A DNA stretch of 64,000 nucleotides from Mixophyes australis. Lineage: Eukaryota > Chordata > Amphibia > Anura > Limnodynastidae. Of the stretch, positions 33,961-45,880 are shown piece after piece; the stretch's first letter is position 1, and every line of letters begins with the position of its first letter. A program made the position numbers and the translations under genes. The notes under the pieces are model-generated. The model was given only the letters and a program-made list of their open reading frames with translations, had not been told where the DNA came from and ran no database searches. The stretch lies in NCBI GenBank assembly GCA_036250195.1, contig JAVHZZ010000003.1, positions 298,125,565 to 298,189,564 of the forward strand, written 5' to 3'.

Positions 33961-36900
33961 CAGTAATGATTTGTGTGAATCTTCTGTTAAACAGATGGAC
34001 GATGATTATTTCATATTGAGGTGCATTTGACACCACAAAATTCATATACCCAAAGTTTTTTTTCAATAATAATAACATTGTCCATCTAGAGTGATTTTAC
34101 ATACATGCAAGTTAATTAATTAAAGGTCCAGTTTTTTCTAATCAGTATGCAAGTATTTGTTTTCTAAAACTGAGCTTGCTAAGAAATTGGTTCACTGATT
34201 AACATTATTACCAATGCTACAAAAAAGAAACAAGGCAAGTTGCCCAATAAATGTATAGCTAGCAAAATGTTTAAATAAGGGCAGGGGCAATTATTTACTG
34301 GTGCATATACAATAGAATCCTCCTGCACTAAATTAAGACCTTCTTATAAACATAGTAATTAAAGTAGAGATCTTGCAAATATGTGTAAGGCAGCCACCAC
34401 TTACAGAGTATTTCTATGTGATGGTCCTAACTCTAATCAATGAGAGTACCAACATTGGGTCATGTATGCAAAATTTACCAGAATATACCACAGTACTCCA
34501 GCCACGTGATATATCCTATGGAAGGCCCAAACTTACCTTAAGATAACTGCTACCAATGCAGTAATTGAAGGTGGAGTTATTGTAGTTATTATACCAGCAG
34601 TTTGTCTTTGAAGACTCTGATAACGTATTTAAATGGAATATAGAAAAGTAGAATTACATTTGTTTTCATAAAGATTGTAATCCTGCTAATAGGTATTCAT
34701 GCAGACCGTAGAGCATCTCGAGTTAAAAAACTGTTATTATTTACACTTCATTCCATTTGGACAGCAGCTCCTGTGTAATTTTGATAACTAGACAGGCATA
34801 ACGTAGAGATATGTTTTGAGCTTATCTCCACTTTGCAGCTGATTTCAGTTATGGTTGGGTTAATCATGAAGAAACCACTTACAACACTCAGCACTACAGT
34901 ATAATGTCACATTTCTATGACCACCGTTAATGATAAATATCAGCAATAAACTATTCACTTTTGCTGAGAATTGGGTTTGCCATTCAAAATTCTAGTAAAC
35001 TAAAGTTAGCCAACACAAAAAGACCTACTTAATTTAAAAAAAAACAAGCTACAAGCAAATAACTGGAATGTGTGCTTGTTTTTACATCTCACGTCATTTT
35101 ATGATCTCTTTAACTCTCCCCCTTGAGGTTTCACAATGCAAATTCTATTTCCTTCTGCAAACAATGTTCATCTCCCAAAAGAAAGCTGAAGATTATCTGC
35201 TTATTGCTAACTATTTTTCCTTGTACTGAATTTTTTATTTCTTAGTGATTAGGCAAGTATGTCAAAATAACAGTTTAGTTACAATAATGTGACAGTGATT
35301 AAGTAATAGCAAAAATGGATACTAGTATAGAGTTCCAATGATTGTAAAATGAAAATCCAGAACATACATGTGACCTGAAGTTTGCTAAGGCCCAAAAAAA
35401 ATCCAGTCACAGAAATCTGAGATGACTTCTAATATCCTTAATAGTTAACAGTAAGGGTGCATTCAACTTTCTAATCCTTCTAATATAAAACCTTTCCTAG
35501 TAAAAACTGAATCAGAACTCATCAATAATAAGTGATGACATCAGAATTCACTGTTTATATAAATCTTATTTACAGAAGTTTACTCTCATTAGCATCACTT
35601 TGTATATTAAAAACATGACAAAAATGTATCTTGCAGATAACAATGGAACCTAGAGGATCACATTGTCATATGGGAATTAGATGACCGTAGCCCAGCTTCA
35701 TACAAAATGTGAAATCTTGTTATGTACTTGGTATATTGGCATGAGGGGGAAAATAAGATTCTATTAGACTTCAAAAAACTGTTCACTATGTTACTTGGTC
35801 AAGGACGTCTTCACACAGTCCATGTTGGACACAATAAAATTTCTTACAATGTCATTATAAAGGAGATGAAAATACCTGCCACATTATAATACTGGTTTGG
35901 GGAGCTTGATAGCAGATGGGCACAAGGTCACTGCCTCAAGTACCATAGCCAATGGCGTTAAATACAGTATCTGTGTTATCTTTGTTAGGAAATCAAGATA
36001 TCCGCAAGGGAAATAATATGGCATGGAGTTCCACTGCTCTCCATGCTGTGTCACCTAGATTGGAATGAATGTCACCATGAATGGAAGTAATATATGTTCA
36101 TTTTTACCATGAGAAGACTATGCAGACTAACCATTGCTCTCTGGCATGTGTGAGATATGTCCAAAAATGGCCACTGTAGTGAAATATATTGTCATCTTTA
36201 ATAACTAGTGATGTCAGAAATTTACAGAGATAAGTAACCTTAGAGCTGTGTTTTTACAGTGCTAAATCTATCCATCCTACCATACAGCCAGCTGCAGACA
36301 ATGAAATTGACACCAGGGTGTAAATGTATCAAGCTGAGAGTTTTCCGTCGAGTTTGAAAAGTGGACATGTTGCCTATAGCAAGCAATCAGATTCTAGCTA
36401 TCATTTTGTAGAATGTACTAAATAAATGATAGCTAGAATCTGATGAAAAATGTCACATCAGATGTCACATTCAATCACTCTACCTGCACATGCACTAAAT
36501 TTCCTACTGGAATAAATTTAAGAAATCTGAAATAATAAATGGAAATGGACAGCATACTCTTCCTTTAAAATCCATAGCCAACAGCAGCGCTAGACAATAT
36601 GGGCTAGTTCCCACTAAAACAGGGGGACTGTGAGTGTGCTGATACAGTGGAAACCAGCTATAGACTGGACTGACTGGTTGGTTCTCATTATTAATTATAT
36701 TACTGGGAGACCAACAATATGTAATCAACCTGTAATAATGAAAACCAGACCCAGCCTGGTCTGGAGCCTCGATGGTAAGAGGAACCACACAAAACAAACA
36801 GGTCCACACTTACTAGAGTCTAGCAGCCTTGTGATGAAAAGCAATTGAGATTTTCCCAGCACCTCTGAGCTGTGGGTGTCGGCGTAATAGTAAAAATTGT

Positions 36901-38459
36901 GAGCCTGGACCGGCATTGTTGACCCCTTCCAGGTTATGCTAATATAGTATAAAGAGATAAAAGATGAATGTGTTGAAAGGAATATTGGAAAAGAATACTC
37001 CCCAAAAGGCCCTCATGTACCACTTTATTACACATCATCTTTCTTCTATCTTCTTGTAATCCAATGGTACCATTTGAATTAATTTTTAATTCAATAACAT
37101 AAAAAAAATATTAAATGGCACAAATGCTAGCTGGGTGCACCTGTCACACAATGCAGTAAACTGAAATAAGCTAGACAAGCCTTCACCACTCAGCCAATCA
37201 CAAGCAGTTTTCCCAATTGCCAGCCAATCATAAGTGGTTAGCCTATCTAGCTCAATTTAGTAAATAAATATATAAATAATTGATCAGCTTAACATTAATT
37301 CTAAAGTACTTTTAGTGTACTGTTGAATAACCTACTTACACAGTTATCATTACATGAAATGAACGACCACATATTTAGAGTTTTGCTGATTTTAATTGAG
37401 CAAAATGGTATAGCTACAGGAATTTGATGACTATATTAGACTTACAGGTTTTTATGACTCATGTCTCAATTCATTGTTATGTTGTGAAAAACGATCATTG
37501 TTGCCAGTGCACTACAAGTGAAGGAGATGCATGTAATTACTGTAGAGTGTAATATATATTTATATTGCAATTAATGTTGAATACCTATAGACATGCTGAG
37601 TGAAAGCTCAACATATAGTGGACCATACTAAAAAGATTTAGCAATAAAAATGTTTTTGGACTGACATCATTGACTTTCTTAATTCAAGTAATTTACCAAC
37701 AGAAATGTAAATAAATTTAAACAATTGAACCAATTTACTGTTAAAATGAAAGCTCACTTCACTGATACAAAAGTATACATTGACACAATATTGTATAAAT
37801 TAGACATAGAGTACATGCTTTATACATTAAATACAGCATCAAAGTAAGGATGGCAACATAAGTACAAATGTCAATGAAAGGGGTTTTATCTGACTGTAGA
37901 TTACAGTAGCTGCTACAGTCATAGTCCATTACTATATAAACTGAAGTATAGTAAATAAATATTGTACGGCTCCATTCCCCACCCTTAATTCATCAAAACT
38001 AATGTTAACATTCTTACAGTTATTGATTTGTATGATAAGTTCATGTATTGGAGAATAAAGCACTTTTTAAACTTCCTACACAGCTCCTATAGTAGTGCAT
38101 AAATTAGTGGCATAATGTAGTAGCGTGGAATAGAATTTTATAAACGACTTTTGCAACTTTTTATTTTGAAATAACAGTGTATACAAATTATAAAAATTAG
38201 CAAAGTAGAATGTTCAAATGTGTAACAATAATACATGAATAAACAGAAATAATGCAGAAAAAATAGAACATTGGCAGCATGTCATTTTAAGGCTTTAAAG
38301 GTATATTATAAAATCACAGAGGAGAAGCTAGAGGTAGAAAAGAGGGTTGAAATGGATTGGGAGGAGAGCACCTTTCAGGGTATGTACAAAAACCATGGAA
38401 TGAGTTACAAAACATTTAAGGTGTATCGGTATATAGGTAGAATTATATTATTAACAAGT
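33961..38459. other. Quiet intergenic region
   Basis: 4.5 kb of AT-rich sequence with few repeats (a truncated MITE at 36320). No exon, RNA gene or conserved motif was recognised. If regulatory elements for either gene exist in this interval, this is the least repeat-disrupted place for them; that is inference. Confidence 0.55.
36320..36446. mobile_element. Truncated copy of the TAA-duplication MITE
   Basis: GTTGCCTATAGCAAGCAATC, AGATTCTAGCTATCATTTTG and the inverse GATAGCTAGAATCTGATG match the element at 49030. The right half stops after GATTCTAGC-complement text, so the copy is incomplete. Confidence 0.75.
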
Positions 38460-39062
38460 TAACCCGTGCATGATACTCATGCATTCTAATCAAATCAAGC
38501 TACTTAAGGTGTTAAAAAGGTTCTTGTCATGCATTTGGGCCATAGCCCAGGCCTCCTCAAGGGAAGAGCGTTACTTCCCGACGCAAGTGCCCTTTTTTAA
38601 CGTGGTTTTGTCCACATGTCACCACCTCATCATTCTTCTCCATCACCTCATCCTTCATTTTTATCGCCACATCTATCCAGACACAGGGATCTCTCTCAGC
38701 GGTCCTGAGTATCACACTCCTCTCGCTCTGTCACCCCCGGCAACCACCAACCACTCCCCACTGTCACCCCCGGCAACCACCAACCACTCCCAACTGTCAC
38801 TTCTCCTTCAAGAAATATATATATTTTTTTTTAAATCTTTATAAACACTTTTAACAATTAAATTAAATTAACAAATTTAAAACATCTTAGTATACCAAAT
38901 TTCAGCCCTTTCTGAGGTTTTTTTTCCACACACACTAAGAATTTAGTAGGTCAGTGTATAACTCCGCCCAGCAGGTGGCGCTGCAGCTTGGTTTTATTTT
39001 TTCCACATACACACTCACACACAGACAGACTAACACACGCCACTAGGCATATATATATATAG
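38460..39062. mobile_element. Unclassified interspersed repeat with CTCF-type motif
   Basis: It starts near TTAACCCGTGCATGATACTC, contains the duplicated CTGTCACCCCCGGCAACCAC block (about 38728 and 38760), and ends in (AT)n followed by AGATTA. The ACCCGTGC start and ATATATAGATT end look like a defined repeat, but I cannot name the class. Confidence 0.5.
38968..38981 (+). promoter_or_regulatory. CTCF-type motif
   Basis: CCAGCAGGTGGCGC matches the CTCF core CCASYAGRKGGCRS at all 14 positions. It lies in a probable repeat between the two genes. Binding is not shown by sequence alone. Confidence 0.5.
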
Positions 39063-39230
39063 ATTACTAAGGTTAGTGAACGTGATAGGCATTGCAAATG
39101 TTATTGTCATTGCCATGTGAAAGGTCAGACTGATGAACAAAGATCGGTAGTTACTGGGTAATAGGGGAAGGGAAAACAAAACGGGAACCAAGGTTTGCAG
39201 AAGGGTTCGTATTTGCCTGCTTTGAGTGAG

Positions 39231-39292
39231 TTCTCTGTACAGCGCTGCGGAATTAGTGGTGCTAATAAATGGTGATGATGATGATAACCAAA
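39231..39292 (+). mobile_element. SINE/LINE 3' tail fragment
   Basis: CTGTACAGCGCTGCGGAATT then AGTGGTGCTAATAAATGG and GATGATGATGATAA. This is the + strand form of the tail seen at 13137. Confidence 0.65.
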
Positions 39293-39740
39293 ATGGACTT
39301 TCCAGATTCATGCATGCCTAAGTGGCACCCTTGCTTGAACATGTGGCTTTCCATGGAATGGCGGGGGATTCCTTCCTAAGGAGAAATGGGTTGCTAAAGG
39401 CAGAAGAACAGATCTGGTTGTCTACCTGTGTTTGGGGTGTCAGAGCAAGGTAGAAAAAAAAAAAGTAATAAAACAAATGACAATGGCAGTAATATATATT
39501 TTGAATGATGAATATGCTAATGTGTACAACAATTATATGGTTTAAGAGTGTTTCATCACAATTCATTATCAATGCCTTTGCTAATTAATTATCTGGCAGA
39601 CCTTTTTGGTGGGGGGAGGGAGGTTGGGTGATAAAACTATATTCTAGATTTTTCCTGTTGCACAGTCATCAATATACTGTATGTGTGTTGTTTTTCATTA
39701 TTGTACAGTGCTATGTTGGTGATTTATAATTAAAGCCTAA
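39293..39740. other. Intergenic, nothing recognised
   Basis: No gene or clear repeat. Confidence 0.6.
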
Positions 39741-39848
39741 GAATAATAATATAATAAAGGAAACAACAAAATCTTGAGCACTCCTATGGACAATACAAAA
39801 ATATTTCTTTATAGAAATTAAAATAAAAATGTAATTTTGTAAATAAAT

Positions 39849-40013
39849 GTAAATAAGGATAGACTGCTTATCCATATGTAGGCCAATATTAGTTATAGTG
39901 CCCCATCAGGGGCAAACTTTATCAAGTTTTGAAAAAGTTTGCCCCTGAGTGGACGAAATGCCTCCATAACTGATATTGGCCTACGTCTGGATAAGCAGTT
40001 TATCCTTATTTAC
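39849..40013. repeat. Inverted repeat (hairpin) of about 75-bp arms
   Basis: GTAAATAAGGATAGACTGCT on the left pairs with AGCAGTTTATCCTTATTTAC on the right. GTAGGCCAATATTAGTTAT pairs with ATAACTGATATTGGCCTAC, and GGGGCAAACTTT with AAGTTTGCCCC. Confidence 0.85.
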
Positions 40014-40248
40014 TATCCCTGGACACTATTGGATACTATTGGTTTACATCATATTAGCGGATACAAGACATTTTTCTTCACCCTAATGAGCACTTATCTG
40101 CCCAATTGAGATCGGACATTGAGCTGTAAGTAATCAAGAGGGGAGGTTACTTTTCCTAAACAGCCAGACTCTTCACGATATACTGTCAGGACCGTGAGCT
40201 CAAGAATGCATGGCATATACTTAATACATTTATTCAGGACCCCCATCT

Positions 40249-40369
40249 GTGGATGTACTATTAGCACCGCTTATAGGTTCAAACTGTCGGGTGAGATCTT
40301 TATGATAATACCGCTATTTTTATCAATTCAACTTTGACTGCATACGTGGATGTATTACCAGCACCGTAT
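40249..40369. repeat. Tandem 97-bp monomers (second split by insertion)
   Basis: Monomer 1 is 40249-40345 and begins GTGGATGTACTATTAGCACC. Monomer 2 begins GTGGATGTATTACCAGCACC at 40346 and resumes after the hAT element at 42424 (GTCGGGTGAGATCTTTTACT) to about 42488. Confidence 0.8.
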
Positions 40370-40623
40370 ACAGGTGCCAGGGCCGCCGAGAGGGGGGGGG
40401 AGCGGGTACTAATTACCCGGGCCCGGCATGTCAGGGGGCCCGGCCCGGGCCCTTGCGCTGCTGATTTTTTTTAATTTTTTAATTTTTTTTTTCAAAACGT
40501 TTTTTTTCCTTTCCTTTTTTTTTTTTTTTTTGGCGGGGGGGGCTCGGTCGTTGGTGGGGGGAGCAGGCTAGTTTAAAAAAAAAAAAAAACATACTCACCT
40601 GATCGCGGAGCCGGCATCCCTCC

Positions 40624-40733
40624 TCTCTGCTGCTCTGTGCTCTATTCAGACTGTCTGAATGCTGGGTGTGATGTCATCATGTCATGCCCAGCATTCAGTC
40701 AGTCTGGAGCAATGGAGCACAGAGCAGCAGAGA
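40624..40733. repeat. Hairpin inside the hAT element
   Basis: TCTCTGCTGCTCTGTGCTC pairs with GAGCACAGAGCAGCAGAGA, and CTGAATGCTGGG with CCCAGCATTCAG, around a short loop. The 44418 element has a hairpin in the equivalent place. Confidence 0.85.
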
Positions 40734-40784
40734 AGACCAAGAGAGGAGAAAAGGTAAGTGAAGGGAGGAAAACGAGGGGGGCAC

Positions 40785-41690
40785 AGAGGGGTTAAAAAAT
40801 GGGGGGGGGGGGGGGGCAGCATGACAGAGGGGTTAAAAAATGAGGGGGAGCACAAAGGGGTTAAAAAACGGGGGGGCAGCATGACAGAGGGGTTAAAAAA
40901 TGAGGGGGCACAAAGGGGTTAAAAAACGGGGGGGCAGCATGACAGAGGGGTTAAAAAATAAGGGGGGGCACGGAGGGGTTAAAAAACGGGGAAGCAGCAT
41001 GTCAGAGGAGTTAAAAACGGGGAAGCAGCATGTCAGAGGGGTTAAAAAATTAGGGGGAGCACAGAGGGGTTAAAAAACGGGATAGCAGCATGTCAAAGGG
41101 GTTAAAAACGGGGAAGCAGCATGTCAGAGGGGTTAAAAAATGAGGGGGAGCACAGAGGGGTTAAAAAATGGGAAAGCAGCATGTCAGAGGGGTTAAAAAA
41201 TGAGGGGGAGCACAGAGGGGTTAAAAAATGGGAAAGCAGCATGTCAGAGGGGTTAAAAAATGAGTGGGGGCACAGAGGGGTTAAAAAATGGGAAAGCAGC
41301 ATGTCAGAGGGGTTAAAAATTGAGGGGGGAGCACAGAGGGGTTAAAAAACGGGAAAGCAGCATGTCAGAGGGGTTAAAAAATGAGAGGGGCACAGATGGG
41401 TTAAAAAATGGGAAAGCAGCATGTCAGAGGGGTTAAAAATTGAGGGGGGAGCACAGAGGGGTTAAAAAATGGGAAAGCAGCATGACAGAGGGGGTGAAAA
41501 AATGAGAGGGGCACAGATGGGTTAAAAAACGGGGCAGTATGGCACAGTGGGGTTAATAAACAGGGGTCAGCACGGCACAGTGGGGTTAAAAAATGGTGGG
41601 CAGCATGACACAGTGGGGTTACAAAGGGGGGGGGGAGGCATGGCACAGTGGGATTGAAAAAGGGGGGGAGCAGCATAGTATAGTCTGATG
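40785..41690 (+). repeat. 60-bp G-rich minisatellite
   Basis: About 13-15 units built from two half-units, each opening GGGGTTAAAAAA. One continues TGAGGGGGAGCACAGA and the other TGGGAAAGCAGCATGTCAGA. The period is exactly 60 bp from 41101 to about 41320; flanking units are degenerate. A run of 17 G lies near 40801. Open frames across it on either strand are by-products of the repeat. Confidence 0.95.
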
Positions 41691-41880
41691 AAGGGGAGCC
41701 AGATGAAGGGGGCAAAAACAGCATGGAGGGCACAGTGTGATCATAAGGCATGGCGATGATGAAGGGGCACATTATTGTAATATTGGAGCTGGAGGAAGGC
41801 CTAATTATTAATCGTGGGTGCTATTGATTTAACGCTGGGGCTGGCTGTAATTTTCTAAATGTAGCCATTTTTTTTTCAAA

Positions 41881-41976
41881 ATAGGTCCTTCAACATTTCT
41901 GGATCCGGACAAGCCACAACTAAAGAAAGCAGCAGCCACAGGTGGAGAAAGTGAGAAGAACAGGTAGGAGAGAGCA
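41881..41976 (+). pseudogene. Exon-like block shared by two hAT elements
   Basis: An open stretch reading FLDPDKPQLKKAAATGG then ESEKNR ends at a donor-like CAG/GTAGGAG. The 44418 element keeps the same block on the minus strand (45881-45986), with a 4-bp insertion. Conservation including the donor suggests a remnant of the parent's first coding exon, possibly the basic N-terminus of a transposase. That is inference. Confidence 0.4.
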
Positions 41977-42894
41977 GCACAGTGTGTGAAATGTTGTGAT
42001 TCTAGTAGGGACAATACCAATTTTTGGTGAATGTTGTGTCCAATGTAAGGTGTAGGCCAAGACTGAACTGTTTGTGTACACACTGCATTGTTTGTATACT
42101 ACCCTGTGGTGGTAGATGTCCTGAAAGTCAGGAGTGCTTAAACATATGTGACGCTCCGGCGAATTGAGAGCCTAGTGGTTTTTATGTTAGCCACGCCCCA
42201 ATGGCACGTTTGCCACGCCCCCAAATGCATGACCGCACCTCCCAAAATTTTTGCACTGCCGTTTGGCTAGCCACGCCCCTGAATATATGACCATATACCT
42301 AATCTTTTTTGCGCCACCGTAAGGCGGCGCAAAAAAATTTTGGGGCTTACTTCACTATGAGGGGGGCCCCATGAATTTGTTGTACCCGGGCCCTGAATTC
42401 TTCTTGGCAGCCCTGACAGGTGCAAACAGTCGGGTGAGATCTTTTACTATTACCACTATTCTGATCATTTCAACTTTGACTCTATACGTAAGTCCAGGAT
42501 TTGAGATATCCACACAAGGTATACTGGCCACACACTTTGTTGCCACTTCTAATGAGAATATTACTCAGGATTAATAAATATTATTCTGCTTAATCGGACA
42601 CGTCATTTCCGATTAGAGGTTATATATACTACTGCATTTAGTGCATATGGCACATACAATTATTGTTTATTTTTTAAATCAAAATAAATCTATTTATATA
42701 CAACGGAGCCGCCATCAGTCATTGTTACTATAGATTATTTATATATGATCTGTTTTATTTGGCGCACCCTTATTGTTTTTTCTAATAATAATGTCTACTC
42801 TATATACCCTCTCTGCTATGACCTACATGATAGAAAAGTGAGAATGTACTTTATCTCTCTTTATATATGGGCTCAAAGCTTTCTAGTATCCCTT

Positions 42895-43739
42895 GGCCTG
42901 ATTCATTAAGGAGGGAGTAAATGGCGATACATTGCCTATTTTGCGCACAATTACTCTGCGCATGCCCAGAACCAGACCATATGCCAGAGAACACAGCAAC
43001 ATCCAGCTCATCTTGGAGCGCATTAAACTGCTCTGCACATACCCAGAAACGAACTATATATCATAGAACACAAGTGTATGTAATTCAACTTCAAGCACAA
43101 AGGAAACTTATGACAGCCTGATTTCAGGGGTGGAACATGGAGGGGAAAGGGCATGGTCACGTAGTCAATGTACAGTAAGCGCCTGCCAAGCTCGAGCACA
43201 CACAGCAGGGTCAGATTCAAGCGTTGGGCATCCCAGAGGTAGGTGATTTTCAGTGGTAACATTTGCACGTGTTAGTTGTAACTACCACTTACTAGTGATG
43301 ACGGCTGTGTATACATGCTAGAAGATGTGTTTGCAATCAGGAGCAACTGTTTGTATGCAGTACATAAAAATGTGTTCAATGTACTGTAGACATTAAGAAC
43401 ATCCTAATAAATGTATTTTGTGGGCAGGATTTTTTTTTTATTTTTTTTTTAAATAACATATTTTTTTCATGGTTTGTCATTAATGACTATATTATTAACA
43501 GGTGACTTTAATTGATTTTTTTTTTCTGTGTGCTCTTTTGTGACTTGATATTCCACATATGTATAGATGTTTCCTGTAGTGAATTGTCTGCTAGAGTAGA
43601 GAGGACATAGACCTGTATTCATCAACAGTTGTATCTTCAGATCTGCTGCTTGTCGAATATGGACATGCACATACCCGATGTAAGTGCCTTTAAAAAAAAC
43701 CCCCCAAAAAAAACATTTTGTATGTTAGTGAATCAGGCC
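42895..43739. mobile_element. Element with GGCCTGATTCATTAAGG ends
   Basis: 845 bp opening GGCCTGATTCATTAAGG and closing TTAGTGAATCAGGCC. Flanks are CCCTT and CCCTG, a 4-of-5 match that fits the 5-bp duplication of the relative at 45251. Inside, a block of about 75 bp is repeated (CTCTGCGCATGCCCAGAACC at 42954; CTCTGCACATACCCAGAAAC at 43031). Non-coding. Confidence 0.75.
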
Positions 43740-44313
43740 CCCTGTGTTTAAGTGAACCTATGGTCTAGAGATCATTCAACTCTGGCACCTTATAAATAAA
43801 AATAATAATATTTATAGATTGCATGAGACAGAAAATACCGGTGGTAACACTGACAGTTACTTTCCCAGCATAAAATCTCAGATGCTTACATGCCCGACAA
43901 TAAATATAGTCTGACCTTCAAAATGACACCTACAGTATACGACAGTGTTCAGCTATATTCCGAACACAAGAAATCCAGAAACGCCGTTTTGATGTAATTT
44001 AAAATGGCAACCGTCATATTAATGGTTTTAAATCGGCAATGCCGAGTCCCGCTGCCTAACGCATCTAAGCTAAGTGTTAGTGTTATGGCTCGGGTCAGGT
44101 TTAGGGTTAAGATTAGGGTTAGGCAGCTGGACCCAGCAATGCCGCTTTTTTGTTCTACCAACTGTCCTAACATTATTCACATCACTATTGGGAATTTTAC
44201 CATACAGTATTTTCACACCCTCATATTAATTAAAATATCGATAGACACTCAATTTTGATGGAGGTTTTAGTGGCATGTGGAGAGGTTTGAGGGGCATGTG
44301 AGGGCATTTTGGG

Positions 44314-44345
<32 letters not shown>

Positions 44346-44417
44346 CACACATTTGGCCTCTGAAGTATATGGGATGGCCATCACTGCTGTAAGTGGTCAA
44401 TGATAATTGTATGTAGC
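43740..44417. other. Intergenic with telomere-like stretch
   Basis: It includes an inverted pair (GGCAATGCCGAGTCCCGCTG near 44035 and CAGCTGGACCCAGCAATGCC near 44125) with a TTAGGG-like centre at 44098-44130, and a TA run at 44317-44345. No gene was recognised. Confidence 0.55.
44098..44130 (+). repeat. Degenerate telomere-like repeats
   Basis: Three TTAGGG-type units (TTTAGGGTTAAG, ATTAGGGTTAGG) in the middle of a palindromic element. The number is too small for a true interstitial telomere block. Confidence 0.6.
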
Positions 44418-44902
44418 CAGGGGCGGATTGGGAACTGAAAGTGGCCCTGGGAAAAATCTATTGAAGTGGCCTCGTGTGGGCAGGACCAAATCAACTGTGG
44501 GCGGGGCGAACACAAAAGTGGGTGATATTTGGAAGTACTGGAATTTGGTTGTAGTAATATTTAGGAAAACCTAGATGTGATAACTTAATACACAGTGGGT
44601 AATTTCTAAAGCAATGCAGGGAAAAAGCAGCCAGTCTTGTGTTATAAAATTACATTAATCCTTTTGCATCATCAGCAACTGGTTTATGCTTCTGTGCTCC
44701 AACTTGTTAATTGCCTACTTACACAGCCTTCCAAAATTCCCTTCATAAAAACATACTTGACTTTGTTTAATAAGTTTAACTATTATGAAACATGTTGGCA
44801 CAATCGTATTTGATCAGTCTGCCAGAGCAGCAAATGAGCAGCTCACGCACTGTTGCTTCTTGCCCCTGACTTCATGAGATAACAGTCAAATCTCTCTCTC
44901 TA

Positions 44903-44904
44903 TA

Positions 44905-44967
<63 letters not shown>
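44903..44967. repeat. (TA)n microsatellite
   Basis: About 32 TA units within the hAT element. Confidence 0.95.
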
Positions 44968-44975
<8 letters not shown>

Positions 44976-45250
44976 ACTGTGTGTTTCAGACAAATGCATT
45001 TAAAGTAATTCCTATAATAAATGGCTTTCTAGGTGTGATCAAGGTGAAATGCTTTAAGCATCTGCAACAAAACACTTATTTTGTAATAATTGTGTATTAG
45101 CTCTAAATGTGCCCTGTGATTGGGGATGGTTTTAATTAATAACAGTGCAGGGAGTGTTAACAATGAGATCAGTACAGTGGGGGGTTAACAATTGCATAAG
45201 GGTTTGCTGGTGATATAGTAAGTGTAAAGGAGGAAGGATTAATGATATTG

Positions 45251-45583
45251 GGCCTGATTCATTAAGGAAAGTTAAATAAAAAGACTGAGTAAGTAGTCTC
45301 CTGGACAAAACCATTTTACAATGCAAGGGGTGCAAATTAGTTTTCAATTTTGCACCTAAGTTAAATACTGTATGTTTTTTTCATGTAGCACACAAATATC
45401 AACTTTAAATTTCAGTGTACAAATAAGCTTTCAAGTATTTGTGTGCTACATGAAAAAACTCACAGTATTTAACTTAAGTGCAAAATAGAAAATGTATTTG
45501 CACCCCTTGCATTGTAACATGGTTTTGTCTAGGAGCCTACTTACTCAATTTTTTTTACTTAACTTTCCTTAATGAATCAGGCC
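45251..45583. mobile_element. Fully palindromic MITE nested in the hAT element
   Basis: 333 bp, ends GGCCTGATTCATTAAGG and CCTTAATGAATCAGGCC, complementary almost throughout (arms about 165 bp, for example TGCAAGGGGTGCAAATTAG against a CATTTGCACCCCTTGCA-type partner). It is flanked by TATTG on both sides (45246-45250 and 45584-45588). Confidence 0.9.
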
Positions 45584-45880
45584 TATTGTCAGTACAGTAT
45601 GTTCAACAAAGTGATCTGAGAATGGGACCAGTGCAAGGTAGAAGGCAGGCAATGGGATAAATGCAAGAACCATTAACGTATCACCAGAGCTGGATTAATT
45701 TCAGGCAATACAGTGTGCACTACTGTAAGGTACACGCAGCTCTGCCTTCACAAGCAGTACAATGTGAAGCGAGACATACTTCATAATTGTCCTTGCAGTC
45801 TGACCAAATCCAGAATGACTCACTTTAGTCACACAAATTCTGGATTGGCCCGACAAATTCAGGACAGGTGGCAGACTGTT

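Larger units (their letters stand above)
40378..42415 (+). mobile_element. Non-autonomous hAT element with G-rich minisatellite
   Basis: 2038 bp with ends CAGGGCCGCC and GGCAGCCCTG and perfect 8-bp duplications ACAGGTGC (40370-40377 and 42416-42423). Removing it restores the tandem monomer of the host repeat. Inside are GGGCCCGG-rich subterminal sequence, a 110-bp hairpin (40624-40733), a 60-bp-unit minisatellite (40785-41690) and an exon-like block (41881-41976). No transposase is encoded. A relative in the opposite orientation is at 44418-47091. Confidence 0.9.
39741..42780. mobile_element. Unclassified older element, split by a hAT insertion
   Basis: About 1 kb of repeat-like sequence (39741-40369 and 42424-42780). 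It contains a hairpin (39849-40013) and two tandem 97-bp monomers. The second monomer is split by the 2038-bp hAT element. The end near TTTGGCGCACCCTTATTG looks like a terminus. Limits are approximate. Confidence 0.6.

Noticed and set aside
41102..41772. Open frames on both strands over the minisatellite
   Set aside because: They only mirror the 60-bp repeat (recurring FFNPSD or GLKNEGEHRG text) and have no start context or conserved domain.
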